This document shows positions 58,161-64,000 of a DNA stretch of 64,000 nt, piece by piece. The notes beneath the pieces were generated by a model. That model had not been told where the DNA came from. It was given only the letters and a program-made list of their open reading frames with translations, and searched no databases. The position numbers and the translations under genes were made by a program. Each line of letters opens with the position of its first letter. The stretch's first letter is position 1. Source of the DNA: Azospirillum brasilense (lineage in GTDB: Bacteria > Pseudomonadota > Alphaproteobacteria > Azospirillales > Azospirillaceae); contig NZ_QLKQ01000020.1 of NCBI RefSeq assembly GCF_003349955.1, positions 26,844-90,843 on the forward strand, written 5' to 3'.

Positions 58161-58347
58161 CGCGGCCGGCGCCTCCAAAATACCGAAAATTTGAGAGACT
58201 GTTTTAAACGATCAAGTTTTAGCGACTTCCTCCCGGTCGATCTTCGCGGCTTTTACTCCGCTTAAAAGTCATCCCGGTAGGTTGTGAAGGCTCACGGGGT
58301 GAACATTACGGTCCCCGCTTTTCGGAAACTTTAAAGGTGCGGGTGTC
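58161..58347. promoter_or_regulatory. Divergent promoter region fliL / fliF
   Basis: This 187-bp AT-richer region separates the minus-strand fliL-flgD operon from the plus-strand fliF operon and must contain promoters for both. I could not assign a sigma54 or sigma28 consensus. Confidence 0.55.
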
Positions 58348-60045
58348 GTGACGGGACTGATCGACAATCTGCGGACGCTTGGGCGCACGCGCCTTCTGGT
58401 GCTGGCCGGCACGGGCGTCGGCATCGTCCTGGCGGTCGCCACCATGGCGGTGCTGCTGTCGCGGCCGCACATGACGCCGCTCTACACCGGGCTGGAACCG
58501 GCGGAGGCCGGGCGCATCGTCAAGGCGGTGGAGGCCATGGGCGTGCCGGTGTCCGCCGCCTTCGACGGCACCGCCGTCCAGGTGCCGGAGGCCGAGGTGC
58601 CGCGGCTGCGCATGCTGCTGGCCGAGAAGGGCCTGCCGTCGCGCGGCGGCATCGGCTACGAGCTGTTCGACACCGACAAGCCGCTGGGCATCACCAGCTT
58701 CATGCAGCGGATGAACCGGCTGCGCGCCATGGAAGGCGAACTGGCCCGCACCATCGAGACGCTGTCCGGCATCGAGGCGGCGCGCGTCCACATCGTGCTT
58801 CCCGACCGCGAGGAGTTCTCGCGCGCCGCCCCCACGCCCACCGCCTCCATCGTGGTGCGCATGCGCGGCCGGGCGCCGCTGGAGCGGCGGCAGGCGCTGT
58901 CGATCCGCCACCTCGTCTCCGCCGCCGTGCCCAACCTGAAGCCGAGCGCCGTCACCGTGCTCGACGCCTCCGGCGAGGTGCTGCTGACCGAGGAGGACGG
59001 CGACGCCCGCTCCTCCGCGAAGGTCGACGGGCTGCGCGCCGGGCACGAGACGCGCATCTCCCGCGCCATCGAGCAGATGCTGGTGGCGCGGCTCGGGCAG
59101 GGCAATGTTCGCGTTCAGGTTGCTGTCGACGTCGAAACCAAGCGCGAGGTCGTGCGCAGCCAGAGCTTCGACCCGAACAGCCAGGTTGTCCGCTCCACCC
59201 AGACGGTGCAGGAGCAGGACCGCAGCCTGGACAGCACGGGCGAGCCGCCGGTCACCGCCGAGCAGAACCTGCCGCAGCGCGAGGTCCGCGCCCAGTCCCA
59301 GAACAACCGCTCCTCCTCCGACTCCAAGCGCCAGGAGGAGACGGTCAATTACGAGATTTCCAACGTCGCCCGCGAAACGGTGATCGAGCCGGGCGACATC
59401 CGCCGGGTCAGCGTCGCCGTGCTGGTCAACGGCACCTGGGCGACGGCGCAGGACGGCACCCGCAGCTACGAGGCGCGCTCGCCCGAGGAGTTGCAGCGCA
59501 TCACCGAGCTGGTGCGCTCCGCCATGGGCTTCAGCGAGGCGCGCGGCGACCGGGTCACGGTGGACAACCTGGAGTTCGTCAACCTCGCCCCCGAGCTGGG
59601 TGCCCGCGAGCCGATGGCCGAGATCGTCGACACGCTCAGCCGCAACGTGATGACGCTGATCCAGTGGGTGATCCTGCTGGTGCTCTGCGGCCTGCTGATC
59701 GTGCTGGGGCTGCGCCCGCTGATCCGCCGCGTCTTCCCGGCGCCGGAGCCGGTGGCGGCCGAAACCGCCGCCCCGGCGCTGGCCGCGGGAGCGGCGATGC
59801 CGCAGCTCACCGGTCCGGCCATGGGCGGCGATCCCGTCCTGCAGGCGGCCCAGCTCACCGACGCGGGCGAGCCGGCGGCGGCCCTGCCGGGCATCGAGGA
59901 GACGATGGACCAGCTCATCGAACTGCGCACGGTGGAGGGCCGGGTGCGCGCCTCCTCCATCCGCCGGCTGGGTGACATCGTGGACCAGTACCCGGACGAG
60001 GCGATCGACATCCTGCGCTCCTGGCTCTACGAGGAGGCGGTCTGA
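58348..60045 (+). CDS. fliF: Flagellar M-ring protein FliF
   Basis: This 565-residue protein forms the MS ring. Transmembrane helices lie near residues 15-35 and 430-450. The YscJ-type periplasmic part contains AEKGLPSRGGIGYELFDTDK and LARTIETLSGIEAARVHIVL. A C-terminal FliG-binding region ends with LRSWLYEEAV. The GTG start at 58348 is in context with GGTGCGGG upstream. Its stop overlaps the fliH start (TGATG). Confidence 0.95.
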   Translation: MTGLIDNLRTLGRTRLLVLAGTGVGIVLAVATMAVLLSRPHMTPLYTGLEPAEAGRIVKAVEAMGVPVSAAFDGTAVQVPEAEVPRLRMLLAEKGLPSRGGIGYELFDTDKPLGITSFMQRMNRLRAMEGELARTIETLSGIEAARVHIVLPDREEFSRAAPTPTASIVVRMRGRAPLERRQALSIRHLVSAAVPNLKPSAVTVLDASGEVLLTEEDGDARSSAKVDGLRAGHETRISRAIEQMLVARLGQGNVRVQVAVDVETKREVVRSQSFDPNSQVVRSTQTVQEQDRSLDSTGEPPVTAEQNLPQREVRAQSQNNRSSSDSKRQEETVNYEISNVARETVIEPGDIRRVSVAVLVNGTWATAQDGTRSYEARSPEELQRITELVRSAMGFSEARGDRVTVDNLEFVNLAPELGAREPMAEIVDTLSRNVMTLIQWVILLVLCGLLIVLGLRPLIRRVFPAPEPVAAETAAPALAAGAAMPQLTGPAMGGDPVLQAAQLTDAGEPAAALPGIEETMDQLIELRTVEGRVRASSIRRLGDIVDQYPDEAIDILRSWLYEEAV

Positions 60046-60776
60046 TGGGCTACCCGCGCTACCGCTTCGACCTGCGCTTTGACAGCACGGCCCAGGCCGC
60101 AGCGCAGGCGGCGGCGGAGTTCGGCGCCGTTCCCGAACCGGACCCCATCGACCCGCTCGATGAAATCGTCCATTCCGAACGCCACCTCCAGGCCGCCGTC
60201 TACGACGCCGAGGTCCGCGCCTTCGCCGAAGGGATCGAGCAGGGCCGGCGCGAGGGGGCGGCGGAGGCCGCGGCCCGCACCGACGCCGCTCTGGCGCAGG
60301 CGCTCTCCCACCTCGACGAGCAACTGGCCGCGCTGGACGACCGCTTCGCCGACGCCCTGCGCGGGGTGGAGGCGCAGGGGGCGGCGGTGATGCTGGCGCT
60401 TGTCCGCCGCCTCGCCCCGGCGCTGCTGGAACGGATCGGGGCGGCCGAGACCGAACGGCTCGCTTCGGACGCCCTGCGGCTGGCCGGCGGATCGCCACGG
60501 CTGCGGCTGCGCGTCCACCCCGCTCTGGCGGAACCCGTCCGCGCCCGGCTGGCCGACCCGGAGTCGCTTGGCTTCAAGGGCGCGCTGGAGGTCGTCGCCG
60601 ACCCGTCCCTGCCGCCCGGCGGGCTGGACGCCGCCTGGGAGGCCGGGGGCCTGCGCTACGACCCCGCCGCGGTGGAGCGCGCCGTCGACGGCCTGTGCGA
60701 CCGCGCGCTGGCCGCCCTGTCCACCGAACATGACCTCTTCACCGACACGGAAAGCACCGCATCATGGCCCCACTGA
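60045..60776 (+). CDS. fliH: FliH-like flagellar assembly protein
   Basis: This 243-residue protein has a variable N-terminus, a Gln/Glu/Ala-rich coiled coil (FAEGIEQGRREGAAEAAART, near residue 62) and a C-terminal V-type ATPase E-subunit-like domain (about 120-235). That is the FliH layout. FliH regulates the export ATPase FliI. Similarity is weak, as is normal, so the call rests mainly on layout and position between fliF and fliN. Confidence 0.8.
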   Translation: MGYPRYRFDLRFDSTAQAAAQAAAEFGAVPEPDPIDPLDEIVHSERHLQAAVYDAEVRAFAEGIEQGRREGAAEAAARTDAALAQALSHLDEQLAALDDRFADALRGVEAQGAAVMLALVRRLAPALLERIGAAETERLASDALRLAGGSPRLRLRVHPALAEPVRARLADPESLGFKGALEVVADPSLPPGGLDAAWEAGGLRYDPAAVERAVDGLCDRALAALSTEHDLFTDTESTASWPH

Positions 60777-61105
60777 ACCTCGACGTTCTGGAAGACGACG
60801 CCAAGCCCGCCGAGAAGGACGCCATCGGCATCCCCGCTGCGGCGGTCGCCGGTGGATCGATGAACGCCATCTACAACGTCCCGGTGGACGTGCAGGTGGT
60901 GCTCGGCCGCACCAGCATGCTGGTGGCGCAGCTCCTGAAGCTCGGCCGTGGCGCCGTGGTGGAGCTGGAGCGCAAGGTGGACGAGCCGGTGGAGGTTCTG
61001 GTGAACCACCGTCTGGTCGCCCGCGGCGAGGTGGTGATTGTCGAGGACCAGCGGCTGGGCGTCACGCTGACCGAGATCGTGCGCACCGATCTGGCGATCG
61101 ATTGA
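60764..61105 (+). CDS. fliN: Flagellar motor switch protein FliN
   Basis: This 113-residue protein has the SpoA domain (about residues 35-110) with NVPVDVQVVLGRTSMLVAQL, LGRGAVVELERKVDEPVEVL and ARGEVVIVEDQRLGVTLTEI. It forms the lower C-ring with FliM. It overlaps fliH by 13 bases, suggesting coupled translation. Confidence 0.95.
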   Translation: MAPLNLDVLEDDAKPAEKDAIGIPAAAVAGGSMNAIYNVPVDVQVVLGRTSMLVAQLLKLGRGAVVELERKVDEPVEVLVNHRLVARGEVVIVEDQRLGVTLTEIVRTDLAID

Positions 61106-61137
61106 CCCCCCTTGCGCCGCATCCACGGGGTCCCGCC

Positions 61138-61920
61138 ATGATCCGACGCCTGCTTCCGCCCGCCCTGGCCGTCGCCTTCGCCGCGCTGCTTCCCGCGGCG
61201 GCCTGGGCGCAGGGCGGCGGGCTGGACCTGTCCTCCATCGGCAGCGCGCTCGGCAGCGCCACGGGGGAGAGCGGATCGCTGTCCGGACGCGTCATCCAGG
61301 GCATCGTCCTGCTGACGGTGCTCAGCGTGGCGCCGGGCCTGCTGGTCATGGCGACCTCCTTCACCCGGATCATCGTCGTGCTGTCGCTGCTGCGCTCCGC
61401 GCTCGGGCTTCAGCAGTCGCCGCCGAACATGGTGCTGATCAGCCTCGCCATGTTCCTGACCTTCCACATCATGGGGCCGGTCTTCGACGCGGCGTGGCAG
61501 GACGGGCTGCGCCCCATGCTGAACGAGCAGGTGACCCAGGAGCAGGGGCTGGAGCGGATGGTCGAGCCCTTCCGCAACTTCATGGCCTCCCAGGTGCGGG
61601 ACAAGGACCTGTCGGCCTTCGCCGGCTTCACCGGCAAACCGGAATCCGAGCAGCCGAAGACGGCGGCCACCGCCGACCTGCGCGTGCTGGTTCCGGCCTT
61701 CCTGCTGTCGGAACTGCGCCGCGCCTTCGAGATCGGCTTCCTGATCTTCCTGCCCTTTCTGGTGATCGACATGGTGGTGGCGGCGGTGCTGATGGCGATG
61801 GGCATGATGATGCTGCCGCCGGTGATGATCGCGCTGCCCTTCAAGATCATCTTCTTCGTGCTGACCGACGGCTGGTTCCTGATCGCCAACAGCCTGATCC
61901 GCTCCTATGGGGGAACCTGA
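61138..61920 (+). CDS. fliP: Flagellar export apparatus protein FliP
   Basis: This 260-residue protein has a cleavable signal sequence followed by the conserved FliP core: TSFTRIIVVLSLLRSALGLQ, QSPPNMVLISLAMFLTFHIM, FLIFLPFLVIDMVVAAVLMA and the C-terminal GMMMLPPVMIALPFKIIFFV. FliP is part of the export gate. The start at 61138 places the signal peptide at the N-terminus. Confidence 0.96.
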   Translation: MIRRLLPPALAVAFAALLPAAAWAQGGGLDLSSIGSALGSATGESGSLSGRVIQGIVLLTVLSVAPGLLVMATSFTRIIVVLSLLRSALGLQQSPPNMVLISLAMFLTFHIMGPVFDAAWQDGLRPMLNEQVTQEQGLERMVEPFRNFMASQVRDKDLSAFAGFTGKPESEQPKTAATADLRVLVPAFLLSELRRAFEIGFLIFLPFLVIDMVVAAVLMAMGMMMLPPVMIALPFKIIFFVLTDGWFLIANSLIRSYGGT

Positions 61921-61924
61921 CGCG

Positions 61925-62248
61925 ATGACCGAGCCCCGGCTGCTGCCCGCCGTTCCCTCCGCCGGCCTGTCGGCGCCGCCCGCCGCACCCTCCGCCGGGG
62001 CGTCGGGGATGGCCGACAGCGTGACCGCCTTCGCCCGGCGGCGGGGCGTCACGGTGGACGACGAGACGGCCGTCGTCACCCTCCTGAACGCGCTCGATCC
62101 CAACCCGCTGGTGCCGCACCGCATGGTGCTGGTCGCCGGCAGCGTCCTGGCGAACGCCTTCCGTCACGACCGCCTGCAGGGCGACCGCCCGGTGGAGCGC
62201 GATGACGACTCCGACCATTCCACCCTGACCGCCGACCGCTTCTTCTGA
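61925..62248 (+). CDS. Hypothetical protein between fliP and fliG, 107 aa
   Basis: This 107-residue protein begins with a Pro/Ala-rich stretch (residues 5-30) followed by a small helical region (MADSVTAFARRRGVTVDDET, then NALDPNPLVPHRMVLVAGSV). No family is recognised. The sequence near residues 75-90 resembles neither a type III export substrate nor an FliO-type membrane protein. It lies 4 bp after fliP and 9 bp before fliG, so it is certainly co-transcribed and likely has a flagellar or regulatory role. Confidence 0.65.
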   Translation: MTEPRLLPAVPSAGLSAPPAAPSAGASGMADSVTAFARRRGVTVDDETAVVTLLNALDPNPLVPHRMVLVAGSVLANAFRHDRLQGDRPVERDDDSDHSTLTADRFF

Positions 62249-62257
62249 GGTGCCAGC

Positions 62258-63286
62258 ATGGGCATGCCGATCAAGATCCGAGACAATTTCAAGAGCCTGA
62301 GCGGGTCGGAGAGGACCGCGGTGATCTTCCTGGCGCTGGGCGAGGAGCGCGGCTCCCGCCTGATGGAGAAGCTGGACGACGACGAGATCCGCATGGTCAG
62401 CCGCGCCATGGCCAGCCTGGGCAACGTCACCTCCAACCTCGTCGAGGCGCTGCTGCGCAGCTTCACGGAGCGCTTCGCCAACACCGGCTCCGTGGTCGGC
62501 TCCTACGACAGCACGGAGCGAATGCTCTCCCGTTTCCTGCCCGACGACCGCGTGTCGGAGATCATGGGCGAGATCCGCGGCCCGGCCGGCCGCACCATGT
62601 GGGAGAAGATGTCCAACGTGAACGAGGGCGTGCTCGCCACCTATCTGGCCGGCGAGTATCCCCAGACGGCGGCGGTCATCCTGTCGCGCATGCGCAGCGA
62701 CCACGCCGCCAAGGTGCTGCCGCTGCTGGCCCCGGCGCTGCGGCTGGAGGTGATCGAGCGGATGATCCAGATCGAATCCGTGCAGCGCGAGGTGCTGCTG
62801 GACATCGAATCCATCCTGCACAACGAGTTCATGGCGAACTACGCGCGCACCCACGGCGCCGACACGCACGAGCGGATGGCCGACATCTTCAACCGCATCG
62901 ACCGCGACACCATGGCGGACATCTTCACCGACCTGGACGCGGTGATGCCGGATTCGACCCACCGCATCCGCCAGCTCATGTTCACCTTCGAGGACCTGCT
63001 GCGGCTCGACCGCGTGTCGCTCCAGGCGGTGATCCGGCGCTGCGACACCGGCCAGCTCGCCATCGCGCTCAAGGGGGCGGAGGCGCTGCAGCGCGACCAT
63101 TTCCTGTCCGTCCTGTCCGAGCGCGCCCGCATGATCCTGCAGGACGAGATCGAGAACATGGGGCCGGTGCGCATGCGCGACGTCAACGAGGCGCAGGCGG
63201 AGATCGTGCAGGTCGCCAAGGCGATGGCGGACGACGGGGCGATCGTCCTTCCGCAATCGGACGAATCGGACGCCGTCGTCTACTGA
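62258..63286 (+). CDS. fliG: Flagellar motor switch protein FliG
   Basis: This 342-residue protein has the FliG N, M and C domains: LSGSERTAVIFLALGEERGS (residues 9-28), the EHPQ-equivalent GEYPQTAAVILSRM (near 132) and the torque helix region FEDLLRLDRVSLQAVIRRCD (near residue 247). It transmits torque from MotA to the ring. The order fliP-orphan-fliG is unusual compared with the common fliF-fliG order. Confidence 0.95.
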   Translation: MGMPIKIRDNFKSLSGSERTAVIFLALGEERGSRLMEKLDDDEIRMVSRAMASLGNVTSNLVEALLRSFTERFANTGSVVGSYDSTERMLSRFLPDDRVSEIMGEIRGPAGRTMWEKMSNVNEGVLATYLAGEYPQTAAVILSRMRSDHAAKVLPLLAPALRLEVIERMIQIESVQREVLLDIESILHNEFMANYARTHGADTHERMADIFNRIDRDTMADIFTDLDAVMPDSTHRIRQLMFTFEDLLRLDRVSLQAVIRRCDTGQLAIALKGAEALQRDHFLSVLSERARMILQDEIENMGPVRMRDVNEAQAEIVQVAKAMADDGAIVLPQSDESDAVVY

Positions 63287-63302
63287 TGCCCGTTGTCCAC
63301 TG

Positions 63303-63944
63303 ATGGGTGTGCTCATGCCGGACGCGGTCGCCGAGGTTGGCCATCTGCTGGCGGTGGTCGAGGCGCTGGACCCGCGGGCGGCGCAGGAGCTGCGCGGCGG
63401 GCTGCCGCGCTGCGATTCCACCTTCGGTCTCGGGTTGGCCTTCTTCCTGGCGGCGACCGCCAACGGCGCGCGGGCGTGGCTGGGGCCGAAGCGCTGCCGG
63501 CTGCTGGAGCAGCTCGACGGCGGCGCCCTGCTGGACGATCTCGACCTGGCGCTGGCGCCGCGCCACCGCCGCACCGCCGACGGGCGGGAGTGGCGGGTGA
63601 TGAGCATCCCGGTGATGGACGGCACGGCGGCGGGCGGCTGCCGTGGCCTGCTCTGCGCCATTTCCGACGGGGCGGACCTTCAGACGGGAAGCGCGCTGGT
63701 CCTGCAGATGCGGCTGCCGGCTCTGGGGGCGGTGCAGCTCGTTGCGGCGGGTGAGGGGCGGCGGTTCGACGTGACCCTGCAGACCGGCGGCGGCCTGTCC
63801 TCCGCCGCGCTGGCCGACATGCAGGACGGCTTCGCCGGAGCGATGGGCGACGCGGGCCTGGGCGGCGACCTGACGGTTGGGCCGCTGGCCGGGGCGTGGC
63901 TGGATCTGGAGGAGGAAGCGCTCAGCGCGGACTGGTCGTGGTAG
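63303..63944 (+). CDS. Hypothetical flagellar-cluster protein, 213 aa
   Basis: The 213-residue product lies 16 bp after fliG. No family is recognised with confidence. The N-terminal part is helical (residues 10-90) and the C-terminal part (about 140-205) has the pattern of alternating strands and a helix (LQMRLPALGAVQLVAAGEG, FDVTLQTGGG, then LADMQDGFAGAMGDAGLGG). This recalls the FliK C-terminal fold. ATG 63315 is an alternative start. A helper role in flagellar assembly is inferred from position. Confidence 0.6.
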   Translation: MGVLMPDAVAEVGHLLAVVEALDPRAAQELRGGLPRCDSTFGLGLAFFLAATANGARAWLGPKRCRLLEQLDGGALLDDLDLALAPRHRRTADGREWRVMSIPVMDGTAAGGCRGLLCAISDGADLQTGSALVLQMRLPALGAVQLVAAGEGRRFDVTLQTGGGLSSAALADMQDGFAGAMGDAGLGGDLTVGPLAGAWLDLEEEALSADWSW

Positions 63945-64000
63945 GGGGAGGTGGTCGCACTGGGCCCCCACCCTTCCCACGGCTCGCGCCGTGGGAAGGG
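63945..64000. repeat. Start of a GC-rich inverted repeat at the right window edge
   Basis: CCCTTCCCACGG pairs perfectly with CCGTGGGAAGGG across CTCGCG up to position 64000. It is likely the first half of an element like those at 47138 and 48745 and may continue beyond the window. Confidence 0.7.

Overview
The window is GC-rich, gene-dense bacterial DNA. Gene content and order point to an alphaproteobacterium of the Rhodospirillales, most likely Azospirillum. The evidence is the alphaproteobacterial flagellar layout (motE and a DUF6468-type gene between fliM and fliK), a napEDABC periplasmic nitrate reductase operon, very high third-position GC and Rhodospirillales-style GC-rich intergenic hairpins. 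The species call is inference; no 16S or database search was possible.

Layout. 1-8.4 kb: partial saccharopine/lysine dehydrogenase-like gene with a divergent Lrp/AsnC regulator, a VOC protein, a two-subunit molybdenum hydroxylase (iorA/iorB-like) with a divergent LysR regulator, and an MHYT-PAS-GGDEF-EAL protein. 8.5-23.1 kb: a sensing cassette of a periplasmic binding protein, histidine kinase and sigma54 response regulator, resembling PgtC/PgtB/PgtA. It is followed by the aspartate decarboxylase and aspartate:alanine antiporter pair (aspD/aspT), then a binding-protein ABC importer operon ending in two phosphatases. A near-perfect sigma54 promoter sits directly upstream of the importer operon, so the sensing cassette probably controls it. 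23.1-26.6 kb: tRNA-Phe and adhE with an FNR-like box.

26.8-38.3 kb is the most unusual part: an R-body (reb) locus. A regulator built from a degenerate NtrC-type AAA+ domain fused to an AraC-type helix-turn-helix is followed by an isolated AT-richer orphan gene. A ten-gene minus-strand operon comes next: four close RebB paralogues, three divergent Reb-like proteins (one with a repetitive Gly/Thr tail), and three large unrecognised ORFs including one of 1177 aa. R-bodies are contractile protein ribbons known from Caedibacter, and reb genes are known in Azorhizobium. This operon carries unusually many paralogues plus unexplained partner genes.

38.3-64 kb: a YitT-family membrane protein and an MFS transporter, then a large flagellar region (motB, motA, a TPR protein, flgF, flgG, flgA, flgH, fliL-like; then fliL, fliM, DUF6468, motE, fliK, flgD on the minus strand; then fliF, fliH, fliN, fliP, an orphan, fliG, an orphan on the plus strand). 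napEDABC is inserted within the flagellar region, behind a canonical FNR/Dnr-type box. Together with adhE this suggests adaptation to low oxygen and nitrate. No insertion sequence, phage or CRISPR array was seen.
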